DNA from: Melioribacteraceae bacterium
Lineage (GTDB): Bacteria; Bacteroidota; Ignavibacteria; Ignavibacteriales; Melioribacteraceae
Direction: 5' to 3'
NCBI GenBank assembly: GCA_023230485.1
Contig: JALNXG010000003.1
Coordinates: 37,443-101,442, forward strand
DNA length: 64,000 nucleotides
How positions within the stretch are numbered: position 1 is the first letter of the stretch; each line of letters starts with the position of its first letter. The translations under genes and the position numbers were made by a program. Under the pieces are notes generated by a model, which did not search any database, had not been told where the DNA came from, and worked only from the letters and a program-made list of their open reading frames with translations. Below, piece by piece: positions 52,948 to 63,048 of the stretch.

Positions 52948-54600
52948 TTAAGGTGTTTCAAAGTAGTTTATTATAGAATCATATATTAACCCGGCATTTA
53001 TATCAGCGGATTTTTCGGTCATCCAGTCATTTGCCCAGTCAGTATATTCTTTTTTCAATCTAATTGTTAATTCTAAAATCTCTTTACTATCAACTAATTT
53101 CGACCCGTCTGCATTATCAGCAATCTTAGAAGCTAAAATCGATTGCCAATATTGAAAGTACGCTGCCTTACTCCAGTTTTCTAATATTTCAAAACCGGAA
53201 TTTGATTTAGGAATTATCTGAATAAATTCACTCATTCCAGCTCCAATTTCTTTGGATGATTTAGAAATCATTTGCTTCATTGCATCCCATTGATTTTTAG
53301 TCTTCCATTTAGCAATTAAGTCTTTGATATAATTTGCAGGTGCGGGTTTGGAGTCTTTTAATCCTGTCCACATTATTCCAGTTGTGTTTTGATAATTAAA
53401 TGGGAATGTAAAACCGATTTTTTCAAAGGCATTATTGATATCAATATCATCGCTTATTAAATAATATCTCTGAACTTCATTCAAAATTTTTTCTTTACAG
53501 AGTGTGGGATTATTAATCGTGAATGGCGCGCTATATAGCCACAATTCTTGTGTTTCAAAATTTGGGATGCGTACCGCCCAGCTTGTAACGCAAGTTCCTA
53601 ATAAATCTAATTTAGCTGTTTTACGTGCTGCACCGATTATGTTATCGAAGTGTAAATTATTTGTACCTACGAAAACTGCATCTCCGTAACTACGAGCACT
53701 ACTGCATAAGATTATTTCATATCCTTTCATTTTTAAGTAGTCGCTAGTATAAAATGGATTGAAATTTCTATCTTTGTCAAATATTTGCGTGAAAGTATTT
53801 TTTATTTCATCTGTAATTTTATCTTTAGCTAATCGTCCCTTTCCCCAGACCATAACTCTTTCAGGAGACGAATCGCCATCCCAGTAATTCCAATCCCATA
53901 TAACAAACTTTTTTGATATTGCATCGAGTTCATCTGGATGGCTTAAAATCATATCACACCAAACACCTGGTCTAATATTTTTTTCGAATAGAGGCACTGC
54001 AATATCATTCAAATAATCAGCATATAATTTATTCTTGCCAACTTTATCTGCGGTACTTTTACAAACATCACATGTTGCAAAAGCATAAGCTTCGTCCCCA
54101 CCTAAATGGAAATATTTTACATCGCCGAATATTTCTAGATATTCATTAATCCAACTTTTCATAAATGTTTTTACATCATCGTTGCTCGTGCAATAACAAT
54201 CGTATCGACTTGAATCCTCTCGAAATGAAAAATATTTTTCATGCTGCAATACGTATTCCCCGTGACCAATAGTTTGAAGCAAAGGTATCGGTTCTAAACC
54301 TAATGATCTTGAGTATTTTATTATTTCCTTAAATTCATCTTTAGAAAATGCATCATCGCTTGCACATTCAGGGCAGGTTTCCCATTTAATGTCATCTTCA
54401 ATTTCCCAAAGTATTGCATTGTAACCCATTTGGGAAGCTTTATCAATCCATTTTATTACATAATCTTTGTTCAACGAAACAGAATTAAAATCGAAATGAA
54501 ATATTATTAATTGTTCTTTTTTGTTTTGACTGTACACTATGCTCGAAGCAAATAGAAACAATAAAACAATAAGAAATAACTTTATACCACTTTTGAGCAT
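52948..54600 (-). CDS. GH20-family glycoside hydrolase (second)
   Basis: A 550-residue exported protein with a signal peptide (about 1-24) and a TIM barrel with the catalytic pair D169-E170 in YFHLGGDEAYAF. It lacks the GH20b N-terminal domain of the other copy and has a long C-terminal helical part. CPECASDD, ATCDVCK and DCYC motifs hint at disulfides or a metal. Specificity may differ from the first GH20 (different chain position or GalNAc). It overlaps the Gfo/Idh gene by 19 bp. Confidence 0.85.
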   Translation of the reverse strand: MLKSGIKLFLIVLLFLFASSIVYSQNKKEQLIIFHFDFNSVSLNKDYVIKWIDKASQMGYNAILWEIEDDIKWETCPECASDDAFSKDEFKEIIKYSRSLGLEPIPLLQTIGHGEYVLQHEKYFSFREDSSRYDCYCTSNDDVKTFMKSWINEYLEIFGDVKYFHLGGDEAYAFATCDVCKSTADKVGKNKLYADYLNDIAVPLFEKNIRPGVWCDMILSHPDELDAISKKFVIWDWNYWDGDSSPERVMVWGKGRLAKDKITDEIKNTFTQIFDKDRNFNPFYTSDYLKMKGYEIILCSSARSYGDAVFVGTNNLHFDNIIGAARKTAKLDLLGTCVTSWAVRIPNFETQELWLYSAPFTINNPTLCKEKILNEVQRYYLISDDIDINNAFEKIGFTFPFNYQNTTGIMWTGLKDSKPAPANYIKDLIAKWKTKNQWDAMKQMISKSSKEIGAGMSEFIQIIPKSNSGFEILENWSKAAYFQYWQSILASKIADNADGSKLVDSKEILELTIRLKKEYTDWANDWMTEKSADINAGLIYDSIINYFETP

Positions 54601-55688
54601 AACTCTTTCCCTTTTTGGACATCTATGACTTCACCGGTTTCAATACTTAAATGAATAGCTTCAATGGCTTTTGTAACTTCGTGCCCATCAATTCCTGAAG
54701 GATATGTCCCTTCCAATTCATTCAATGTTAGACCATTTTTTAAGTGGACTACATTCTCTATAAAATGTTGAATGCTATTTATACCATATCCAACATATCT
54801 TGGTTTACCATAAATATCTTTTTCTAAATGCATAAAGCCGGAATTATGATTTCGAATACCTTTTTCTGATGTAAAGCATGAAGTAGTTCCACGGTTATGT
54901 GAATCCGCCTCTACAATACCCTCAGTACCGATCAACCTAAATCCTTGATTAACGATAGAAGAGAAATTCTCAGGTAAAACCCAAGAACTATCTAGCGTAA
55001 TAATAGCATTGTTTTCAAAGGTTAGCATACTTGTGATCGAGTCATAAGTATCAAGTCCAAGTTTTTGTAATTTGTTTTTCTGTCCTTTTGCATAAACGCT
55101 TTTTACTCTGCTATTCATCAGCCAGCTAATTAGATCGATAAAATTAGAGCCTAGAAACCATGCAGGAGAAGTGTTACTAACCCAATCTTTGAACCAATCA
55201 CGCGGTACTACAATCTGATCTTCCATATAGCAATAACCATAAAGAAAATCTCCGAACCTATTTTTCTTTACCAGATCTTTTATTTCGACATGATATGGAT
55301 CATATCGTTTATGGAAATCGATCTGTAAAATCAATTTTCTTTCTTTTGCAATATTCACCATCTCTAAAGAACCAATAGAATTAGTATCTAATGGTTTTTC
55401 TACAAGTACATGTAATCCGTGCATTAACGAATTGAGAACGATATCTTTATGTTGATAATCAACAGTAGCGACAGATACTGCATCTAGATTTTCCTTCTCT
55501 ATCATTTCTAAATAATTAGAATAAACGGGAATATTAAAATTATTTTTAATCGCTGAATGTTTTGTGGCATCAATTTCAGCAGCAGCTACCAATTCAACAT
55601 TTAGAATTTCTTCTAATTGTCTAAATGCGTGCAGATGAAATATTCCAAATCTTCCAACACCAATAGTTGCAATTCTTAGTTTTTTCAT
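54582..55688 (-). CDS. Gfo/Idh/MocA-family sugar oxidoreductase
   Basis: A 368-residue NAD(P)-dependent enzyme. The Rossmann start is IATIGVGRFGIFHLHAF, and VEKPLDTN is the conserved EKP motif. The C-terminal alpha/beta domain has the substrate-side Lys/His region (DSHNRGTTSC). It oxidises or epimerises a sugar or amino sugar, perhaps a step needed when a modified N-acetylhexosamine enters. It is in the operon, 24 bp after the ROK regulator. Confidence 0.9.
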   Translation of the reverse strand: MKKLRIATIGVGRFGIFHLHAFRQLEEILNVELVAAAEIDATKHSAIKNNFNIPVYSNYLEMIEKENLDAVSVATVDYQHKDIVLNSLMHGLHVLVEKPLDTNSIGSLEMVNIAKERKLILQIDFHKRYDPYHVEIKDLVKKNRFGDFLYGYCYMEDQIVVPRDWFKDWVSNTSPAWFLGSNFIDLISWLMNSRVKSVYAKGQKNKLQKLGLDTYDSITSMLTFENNAIITLDSSWVLPENFSSIVNQGFRLIGTEGIVEADSHNRGTTSCFTSEKGIRNHNSGFMHLEKDIYGKPRYVGYGINSIQHFIENVVHLKNGLTLNELEGTYPSGIDGHEVTKAIEAIHLSIETGEVIDVQKGKELCSKVV

Positions 55689-55712
55689 TACGTTCTTAAT
55701 TTTTCCTCAACA

Positions 55713-56960
55713 CTATTTTTCGTCAATGAAAGTGTTAATTTTATTTTTAAAAAAATCATCAATTATTGGAACAGTTGCACCAATCGTTCCGGAATGACTT
55801 CCCATTTTTGAAAAGACTATTTCAGTATTTCTTCTAGGCATTTCTAAAGCTCTTTTTTGAACTACATGCATCATTGCAGGAGTTACAATATTTTCTGCAC
55901 AACCAATTTTTCCACCTACAATTATTCTTTCAGGATTAAATAAATTTATAAGAGTAACAATACCCTCGCCGATATTCTGACCCATTTTATCAACCAGGTT
56001 ATAAGCTAATTTATCGCTTGATAAAGCTGCTTGACAGATGAGATCAAAATCCAATTTATTTATATCGCGCTCTGTCAAATCGAGGAGACTGGAATTAACA
56101 CCTTTTTGAATCAAATCTTTTGCCTGATTAACAATTGCTCTGGTACTTGCAATTGCTTCGAGACAGCCGAGGTTTCCACACTCGCATAAAGGTCCATGAT
56201 CATCAACGGATATATGCCCAAATTCACCTGCTGAACCGGATACACCTTCAAATAATTCTCCATTAAGAATAATCCCCATACCAAGACCGGTACCCACATT
56301 TAAGTAAAGTATACTATTCTTACCCATACCGACACCGAAATTTTGCTCTGCTAATGCTGCGGCATTCGCAACGTTAAGTATATAATTCGGCATCTTGAAT
56401 TTCTTAGCGAGAATATCTTTAAATGCTACTACTCCCCAATTAACTAAATGGGGGAATGGAATAGCTGAGCCATCATTTGGATTATATAAACCGGCAATGG
56501 ATAACCCAATTCCGAGATATTTATCACGAGGGATTTTTGCTTTTTTTATTAACTGATCAATCGCCTCTATCAACATTTTTAATACTGTGTCTTTACCATC
56601 TTCCTTATTATAAGGAATTGCTTCGTAAAAAAGTGGTTCTCCTTTTAGATTACAAATACAAGTATGAATCCGCGTATGAGATAGTTGACAGCCTATTGAA
56701 TATCGGAAATTATGATTGATATTATATAATGCAGATCTTCTTCCGCCAATGGATTCTTCTTTACCATCTTGAACAATCAATCCGATTTTGCTTAAAGTGG
56801 TAGTAATCGTATTAACCTTAGCAAAAGAGATACTAGTGCTATTAACAATATCCCTATTTGTTATTGGTCCATCTGAATAGATTTTCTCAATAACGACAGA
56901 GACATTTCTCTGCCTCAATAATGTCTGCCCTTTAACCGGATTTACCTTCTTTATATTCAT
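55713..56960 (-). CDS. ROK-family transcriptional repressor (NagC/XylR-like)
   Basis: A 415-residue regulator. The N-terminal winged helix (about 16-80, SDGPITNRDIVNSTSISFAK, then ESIGGRRSALY) is followed by a ROK sugar-binding domain with the zinc motif CECGNLGCLE and IILNGELFEGVSGSAGEFGH. It should bind operators in this block and release them on binding an amino sugar or its phosphate. It is encoded inside the operon it most likely controls, after the PorV gene (28-bp gap). Confidence 0.92.
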   Translation of the reverse strand: MNIKKVNPVKGQTLLRQRNVSVVIEKIYSDGPITNRDIVNSTSISFAKVNTITTTLSKIGLIVQDGKEESIGGRRSALYNINHNFRYSIGCQLSHTRIHTCICNLKGEPLFYEAIPYNKEDGKDTVLKMLIEAIDQLIKKAKIPRDKYLGIGLSIAGLYNPNDGSAIPFPHLVNWGVVAFKDILAKKFKMPNYILNVANAAALAEQNFGVGMGKNSILYLNVGTGLGMGIILNGELFEGVSGSAGEFGHISVDDHGPLCECGNLGCLEAIASTRAIVNQAKDLIQKGVNSSLLDLTERDINKLDFDLICQAALSSDKLAYNLVDKMGQNIGEGIVTLINLFNPERIIVGGKIGCAENIVTPAMMHVVQKRALEMPRRNTEIVFSKMGSHSGTIGATVPIIDDFFKNKINTFIDEK

Positions 56961-56988
56961 AATAGATTCGCTTAATACTTCTTGTTTA

Positions 56989-58017
56989 TTAAAGCATTAG
57001 TAAACTAGCTGTTAACTGTAATGGAGAAGTAAATCTCCCTGTATTTTCAACCATATAACTGATATCTAGCTTGAAGCCGAGACTATTAGAAATAGAATAT
57101 CTTACACCAGCACCGGCAGTGAATCCTCCAAGATCATAATTCACTCTATAACCGCATCTCACATTAAATAGACCTAAATAACTATATTCTAAACCAAGAT
57201 TTAATCTTTCAGAATAATCTCTTAAATGAATAGCATCAACAGCAACCAAAAGAGAATTTTTAGAAGTATTCTCCCAAAGATCGAACATATTCATCGAGAG
57301 ACCTATCTTAAATGTAAGCGGAGTACTAAATGATTCTTGCTCGTATTTTAAGTCAGTGGAGAAATTCTGTATAGTCATAGAGAATGCTAAACTTTTAAAT
57401 CCAGGATAATAAAGAGTTCCAAAATCTAAAGCAAAAGCAGACATAGTATTATCTGTTAAGCTTTTTTCACCTGCCGGATTTAATGTAACATTACTTCCGT
57501 AATTCTCATATAAGTATCTTACCTGCCCACCGAATGAGAATTGAGGGGAGACCTTTTTAGAATATGTAAAACCGATTGCCATATCAGTTGGCGAAAATGT
57601 TCCTTCATCGACATAACCGTACTGAGCGGATTCTTCAATTGTTTGTGCTACGGAAGTTTTATGTAGTTCACCATAATCCATCCATAAAACATTAGCACCG
57701 ATTACTCCCCATTCATTTAAATTAACACCAACACCAATTGCGTTCAGTGAAATATCTGCAATCCATGAGTTATGACTGAAAAGAAATTCATTATTTTCCA
57801 TTTCAGCTAAACCGGCAGGATTCCAGAACATAGCGTTAACGCCTTTAACTGCGGAGATACCTGCCTCTCCACGTCCAACCATTTCAGCTCCAACACCTAT
57901 TTTTAGGTATTGCATGCCGCTCTGTCCCACTTTATTAAAATTATCCTGCGCAAAATTATGATTAAAGGATAACAACAAAAAGAGGAAAATCATTAGGAAA
58001 AGATTTCGTTTAATCAT
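56989..58017 (-). CDS. PorV/PorQ-family outer-membrane protein
   Basis: A 342-residue outer-membrane beta-barrel-like protein with a signal peptide (about 1-23). It has the PorV/PorQ start GQSGMQYLKIGVGAEMVGRGEAG and the AMFWNPAGLAEMENNEF segment that PorV shares with FadL-like proteins. In T9SS, PorV/PorQ carry cargo to the attachment complex. Here the copy belongs to a glycan operon, overlapping the upstream secreted-protein gene by 4 bp, so it may serve local cargo or form a pore for the glycan. Confidence 0.88.
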   Translation of the reverse strand: MIKRNLFLMIFLFLLLSFNHNFAQDNFNKVGQSGMQYLKIGVGAEMVGRGEAGISAVKGVNAMFWNPAGLAEMENNEFLFSHNSWIADISLNAIGVGVNLNEWGVIGANVLWMDYGELHKTSVAQTIEESAQYGYVDEGTFSPTDMAIGFTYSKKVSPQFSFGGQVRYLYENYGSNVTLNPAGEKSLTDNTMSAFALDFGTLYYPGFKSLAFSMTIQNFSTDLKYEQESFSTPLTFKIGLSMNMFDLWENTSKNSLLVAVDAIHLRDYSERLNLGLEYSYLGLFNVRCGYRVNYDLGGFTAGAGVRYSISNSLGFKLDISYMVENTGRFTSPLQLTASLLML

Positions 58018-59984
58018 CTTATCACCACAAATTTTATTATTTCATTTCCCAAATCAGATTCAACATGAGCTAAATAAAGCCCACTTACGATAAACTGATT
58101 TGAATCAGTTACTTGATTCCATTCTTCTGAACCTAAACCACTATCGTGGTATATTGTTTTTACTAGATCGCCTGAAACAGTAAATATTCTTATAGTACAT
58201 CTCTTTGGCAGTCCTACAAATAAAAGTTTATTATTTTGTACATCACTCGGATTATTGGGATCACCATAATTGATTGAACGAATATTATATGGATTTGGTA
58301 CAACTCTTAAATTTGACTTAAATCCTTCGTTCGTATTCTGTGGTTCTACAGCAGAAGATGCCCCAACATAAGCAGTCGATGTAAGACGAGAACTTTCGAG
58401 CGACTGTCCAGGATGTATATAATTATCTTTGCCATCATCAAAAGCTGTAACAGCATAATAGTAATTAAAACCAACTACTACATTAGAATCTATATAGGAA
58501 TGAACGATAGGATTACCAGAATTACCTCCCATTTCATAAATCATTTCCCATTTATTATCTGGTGATATTGCAGCACGATATAGTCTATATCCCCAGAAAT
58601 CTTTTTTCTTGGTATCAGGATCTATCGCTTGCTCGGAGCTGGCAGACCACTCGATTTTAATATTCCCCATACTTGAAGTAACAAATATAGAATCCGGGGA
58701 TGGCGGGGGATCAGGAATATTGAATCTTTTTTTGAATGCCAACTTTGCTGCAGAAAGAGAATTAAATAATGAATCTCTTCCTGTTGCCACTTCTGCTTCA
58801 TATTGTGTTTTTGTGATTGTTCCACTTAACAATTTCATTCCTAAGTCTTCTGCTTTTTCTCTATCGATTCCATCAATAACCTGAACAAGTACTATGCGTA
58901 CATCTTCATTAACGGGGATATTATAAGGACCAAAGCTCATTAGAAAATCTTGCACACCATAACCTGCAAAATTTTTATTGCCGCCTTGGGATAATTTTTG
59001 AATTTGCGCACTCGCACTAGATTCCAGTCCCGAAGAATTATCAACATTCACCGGCTGTTTTGGATCGTCTGATGAACCTGATTCTAAATCATCAATTGCC
59101 TGTTTATCAGCATGAAGAATTCCAAGTCCATAAAAACCGGGTACCCTCGGTTCCATTGTAATTGGATCAGGATCGTAGCTGTCTGTATCAACATTATTAC
59201 CATCCCATGCGATTAGCACACGAGTGGAATCCGCAGTTTTATTTCCCTTGATCCATTCATCATAATTAGACCCATAATACTCATAATTATCGTCTGCTTC
59301 AGTTCCGCCAAATCTTGGTTTGATATCAGTGGAAAATGGGAATCCAAACCAAACATCTTTTAATTGGTTTTTTAATTCTTTCGTTTGGACATTATTATCA
59401 ATATTACCGGTATTAATAAACCGATATTCGAAAACTACATAGTTTTTATGCCCCTCAATTGCATAAGCATAAGTCTTAAGCTGAACAGTAATACCAAGTG
59501 TAGTTGTCCAAACAGATTCAATCTGTTCATCACAAATAAGAGATGGTACTAAGGAAGCGTTATCGAATGTTTCCGCTTTTATTTGACCTCTTCCATCATA
59601 TACCCTTACACTTGGATATGGATATCTAATTCTTTTTTGTAAGCTAAGCGGCACAATATCATTTGTATTCAGATATAAATTACCGCAGGCAACGAATGCA
59701 TCTTTAGAAGTAGTATCTCCCACTCCCATAAAATTTCTTGCACCTAACCAAACTCCCCATGATTCGATATACATCTTCTTCGATGAGAAATTGAAATAGC
59801 GTGAATCGTAGGGCCATGTTGGATATAAAACGGTATTATTACGATAGAGCAAAGCCCCGTTTTCACTTACTTCCAAAGCCAGACGATTTATATGATGTTC
59901 AAACGCTTTTTGTGCGTGCAATATATTCCATGAAGAAATGAGCAATAAAGAGAATACGATTATTTTGAAACTGCGTTTCATCAA
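58014..59984 (-). CDS. Secreted FN3-like protein with variant T9SS tail
   Basis: A 656-residue exported protein with a signal peptide (about 1-24). The N-terminal 400 residues form a family I do not recognise, with repeated aromatic and Asp-rich segments (GGTEADDNYEYYGSN). Residues about 425-520 look like a fibronectin-III domain (PPSPDSIFVTSSMGNIKIEWSAS). The C-terminus carries a variant sorting-like domain with VVPNPYN and GLYLAHVES...KFVVIR. It lies between the TonB receptor and the PorV protein, so it is probably a surface partner of the receptor, perhaps a glycan-binding one. Confidence 0.78.
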   Translation of the reverse strand: MMKRSFKIIVFSLLLISSWNILHAQKAFEHHINRLALEVSENGALLYRNNTVLYPTWPYDSRYFNFSSKKMYIESWGVWLGARNFMGVGDTTSKDAFVACGNLYLNTNDIVPLSLQKRIRYPYPSVRVYDGRGQIKAETFDNASLVPSLICDEQIESVWTTTLGITVQLKTYAYAIEGHKNYVVFEYRFINTGNIDNNVQTKELKNQLKDVWFGFPFSTDIKPRFGGTEADDNYEYYGSNYDEWIKGNKTADSTRVLIAWDGNNVDTDSYDPDPITMEPRVPGFYGLGILHADKQAIDDLESGSSDDPKQPVNVDNSSGLESSASAQIQKLSQGGNKNFAGYGVQDFLMSFGPYNIPVNEDVRIVLVQVIDGIDREKAEDLGMKLLSGTITKTQYEAEVATGRDSLFNSLSAAKLAFKKRFNIPDPPPSPDSIFVTSSMGNIKIEWSASSEQAIDPDTKKKDFWGYRLYRAAISPDNKWEMIYEMGGNSGNPIVHSYIDSNVVVGFNYYYAVTAFDDGKDNYIHPGQSLESSRLTSTAYVGASSAVEPQNTNEGFKSNLRVVPNPYNIRSINYGDPNNPSDVQNNKLLFVGLPKRCTIRIFTVSGDLVKTIYHDSGLGSEEWNQVTDSNQFIVSGLYLAHVESDLGNEIIKFVVIR

Positions 59985-59993
59985 AACTCCATT

Positions 59994-62969
59994 TTAAAAA
60001 TTAATTTTTATTCCTAAATAAATATCACGCGGTGTATTAAATAAAAGTTGATTCGGGAAATTTGCATTTGTCGGCAATTTAATGTTATCAGCTTTATAAT
60101 CACCCGGATTATCATTTCCACCCTCTTCAGGAAGATTTAATGATTCTAAATACTCATTATATAATTTCAAGTAAGGAAGAAGAAGCGATCTTAAATTCGG
60201 ATTTAGCTCCTTAACATTAAATAAGTTATATACTTCCAAATAAATAACAGTTGAGAAACCAGCGATTTCAACACCTTTGGATAATCTCATATTAGTATTC
60301 ATATGAGGATTCCATCTCATATTATTATTTACACCAGGAAGTCCTTTTGGATTATATGTAAATGTTTTTCCACTTCGATATTCGTGAGTAAAATTGAGAA
60401 CCCAATCACCAAAGAGATCAAAACCCAAGATATCTTCACCCCAGCCTACAGGGGATTTAAAGGTAATATTTGCCAAAAAAGAATATGAAGCTCCAGGAGT
60501 ATATTGAGAGCTGCTGCTCATTCCCGGTGTTTTTAATACTTCTTCGTAAAATACAGCTTGACCAAAATCACCTGATGAAGTAATCAAATAATCAAAACTC
60601 AAGCTACCAAGAATATAATCACCAACCTTTTTCTCGAATATTGCTTCAAGACCACGAGAATCAGCGTAATTATCGTTTGAATAAGTAGATATTCTATTTC
60701 CGATTTCAGAATAATAATCTACCCATTTAACTTGATTAGTAATATTTCTATAAAAACCTGATACGTGAAATAAATATTCATTTCCTATCTGCTGTTCAAA
60801 TCCTAATTCATAAGCGATTGTGCGTTGTGGTTTTAAGTTTGAGTTTTCAATTCGATCATAGAAGCCGCCATATCTTTCTCTTTTATTATAAAGAAAACTA
60901 ACACCCGGCTCATCATAAAAATGTCCATAGTTAAAAAATAGTTTACTTTTTTCACTTATTGGATGTGAAATACCAATTCTTGGACTTACATACATAAATG
61001 GTTCAATTCTTTCGGTCGGGACTAAGTAAAGACTATCAACAGTATAGTAATCGGAAAATAGATCTGTATAGTAACTACCTCTTCTATCTGTATAATCCAC
61101 TCGAAGACCAATATTAGCAATCATACCGCTAAACTCAATTTTATCCTGCGCATACATAGCCATCTTAATCGGTATTTGTCTGAATTGATCGAACTTAACT
61201 AATGGTGGTGAAATCTGTATAAGTCCATGATTCATATTCATATCATCATAATTAAATTCTAAACCCGCTTTTATCTGATGATTATCATTTATCTGACTAA
61301 CAATATCGAATCGTGTATTTATTAAAATCTCTGTTGAATAATCTCTTTCTTTACCATGACCGCCGAGTATAAATGAGAAACCGGAAGTTTTAATTCCAAA
61401 TTGACTTTCTTTACCGCCAAAATCTGCTACATCATAAGGAGTCCAACCATTTGGCTGTTCATTAAATCCAACGCCACCGACAGTAAAAGCAATATCATTG
61501 CTTCTTTCATCTGCATGATTAACAAATGAACGGCGTAATAAATAAGATAACTTAAAATCATAAAAAGTATTCTCGGATAATGCGTGGGAAATGTTAAGAG
61601 CAAATTGATTTCTATAACGATCTGCTATCGAACGCATTGCCTGGTAATATTTCGTTAATGGATACTGCATACTATAAATTGCCTGCTCGGTAGTTGTAAC
61701 AGAAACTTGCGGCGTATTATATGTTGTGCTCGAAAGATTTTGCTGATATGTTCCTTGAAAATTTACTTTCATACCTTTAATTGGATTAAAAGTAAGTTTC
61801 CAGAACCAGTTCATATCTTCGAAGTGATCTCTTGAAAGAGGAACTGCAAACATATTATATTCATATCTCCAACTTGTAAAGAAGCGAAGATTAGCATCTT
61901 TACTTATATAACTAAAAAGAGGAACCGGACCGCCGACTGTAGCTTCGACAATATAATCAGGCTTGTGACCGTAATCTCTCGGTCTATGCTGATATTTCCA
62001 AACTTCCTGAGCTTGTTCCGGAGTGAAGCCGTATGTCGTATCATTCGCAGAGAAATATTCCCAATAACTATCAGGTTTTCCTTCTGTATGAACTCCATCA
62101 GGACCGAACAACGCATCGTTATAACCATAGAGAAGCCATTCAGGTGCTGATTTAGTATCGAATATTGATTCGCCGAAATGTTTTCTATCAGCCGGACTAT
62201 ATTTTACGTCTGCGCTAAATGTATATTTTTCAGTCCCATCTTTAGTTACTACGTTAATTACACCTGAACGAATATTTCCATATTCAGCATTAAAACCACC
62301 CGTTAAAATCTCAGCAGCTTTCAGAGAACTCATATTAAAATTAGTCAATGAACCGCTCGATAGTGCTTCTGTAACATTAAGACCATCAACAAACACACCA
62401 ACACCTGTACCACCGCGAATTGATAATTCATTCGTTATCTGTTCTTGACTATCATTAGTCTTTGGTTTATAAATTGTACCCGGCTGCATATTCAATAAAT
62501 TATTGAAATCTATTACGGGCATCGTTTCAACTTCCGATATTTCAATATCTCTTTTACTGGAGGAGACATCCAACGCAATCGGAGGTCTGGTTGCTCTCAC
62601 TATAATTTCTTTTTCTAAAGATATCGATGTTCTTTGCAACTCCACTTGAATGTCGGTAGTTCTATCAATTATTATTTTTACGTTTTCCACAACTACACTT
62701 TGGTAACCGATATAAGATAACTTTATTTTATAGGTGCCGGGAGATAATCCTAAGATTGTAAACCTTCCATCAATATCGGAAGCAGTTCCCGTTTGAGTTC
62801 CCATAACAATAATATTAACGCCAATTAAAGCTTCGCCGGTTTCAGCATCTTTAACCGTACCGACAATTTTTCCGGAATTAGCCGCCAATAATAAAGTGTG
62901 GTTTACAAGTAAAAATAATATGATATAAATTATTTTTGTATAGCTTTTTGTTTTGCAATGATTTGCCAT
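59994..62969 (-). CDS. TonB-dependent receptor with carboxypeptidase-like domain (SusC-like)
   Basis: I start it at the ATG at 62969, giving 991 residues with a normal signal peptide (YIILFLLVNHTLLLAA). The frame extends to 63038, but that runs across a terminator hairpin, so the longer start is unlikely; the ATG at 62999 is a possible alternative. After the signal lies a CarboxypepD_reg domain (KIVGTVKDAETGEALIGVN), then a TonB plug (ISEVETMPVIDFNNLLNMQPG) and a 22-stranded barrel ending in Phe (LGIKINF). It resembles SusC-type receptors in layout. No SusD gene is adjacent. It should import oligosaccharides across the outer membrane in an energy-dependent way. Confidence 0.9.
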   Translation of the reverse strand: MANHCKTKSYTKIIYIILFLLVNHTLLLAANSGKIVGTVKDAETGEALIGVNIIVMGTQTGTASDIDGRFTILGLSPGTYKIKLSYIGYQSVVVENVKIIIDRTTDIQVELQRTSISLEKEIIVRATRPPIALDVSSSKRDIEISEVETMPVIDFNNLLNMQPGTIYKPKTNDSQEQITNELSIRGGTGVGVFVDGLNVTEALSSGSLTNFNMSSLKAAEILTGGFNAEYGNIRSGVINVVTKDGTEKYTFSADVKYSPADRKHFGESIFDTKSAPEWLLYGYNDALFGPDGVHTEGKPDSYWEYFSANDTTYGFTPEQAQEVWKYQHRPRDYGHKPDYIVEATVGGPVPLFSYISKDANLRFFTSWRYEYNMFAVPLSRDHFEDMNWFWKLTFNPIKGMKVNFQGTYQQNLSSTTYNTPQVSVTTTEQAIYSMQYPLTKYYQAMRSIADRYRNQFALNISHALSENTFYDFKLSYLLRRSFVNHADERSNDIAFTVGGVGFNEQPNGWTPYDVADFGGKESQFGIKTSGFSFILGGHGKERDYSTEILINTRFDIVSQINDNHQIKAGLEFNYDDMNMNHGLIQISPPLVKFDQFRQIPIKMAMYAQDKIEFSGMIANIGLRVDYTDRRGSYYTDLFSDYYTVDSLYLVPTERIEPFMYVSPRIGISHPISEKSKLFFNYGHFYDEPGVSFLYNKRERYGGFYDRIENSNLKPQRTIAYELGFEQQIGNEYLFHVSGFYRNITNQVKWVDYYSEIGNRISTYSNDNYADSRGLEAIFEKKVGDYILGSLSFDYLITSSGDFGQAVFYEEVLKTPGMSSSSQYTPGASYSFLANITFKSPVGWGEDILGFDLFGDWVLNFTHEYRSGKTFTYNPKGLPGVNNNMRWNPHMNTNMRLSKGVEIAGFSTVIYLEVYNLFNVKELNPNLRSLLLPYLKLYNEYLESLNLPEEGGNDNPGDYKADNIKLPTNANFPNQLLFNTPRDIYLGIKINF

Positions 62970-63003
62970 TTTCAAGCACTCATTAAATTTTAAATTCATT
63001 AAA

Positions 63004-63036
63004 AAATAGAAAAGAGACCCAATATAATTGGGTCTC
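63004..63036 (-). terminator. Strong terminator before the TonB receptor gene
   Basis: A perfect 10-bp stem, GAGACCCAAT (63014-63023) / ATTGGGTCTC (63027-63036), has a 3-nt loop and is followed on the minus strand by TTTTCTATTTTTT. It lies 12 bp after the stop of the T9SS gene. It should end that transcript, or attenuate read-through into the glycan block. Confidence 0.9.
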
Positions 63037-63048
63037 ACGGAATTATAA

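Noticed and set aside
62970..63038. N-terminal extension of the TonB receptor to 63038
   Set aside because: It crosses a strong terminator hairpin and its T tract; starts at 62969 or 62999 are more sensible.
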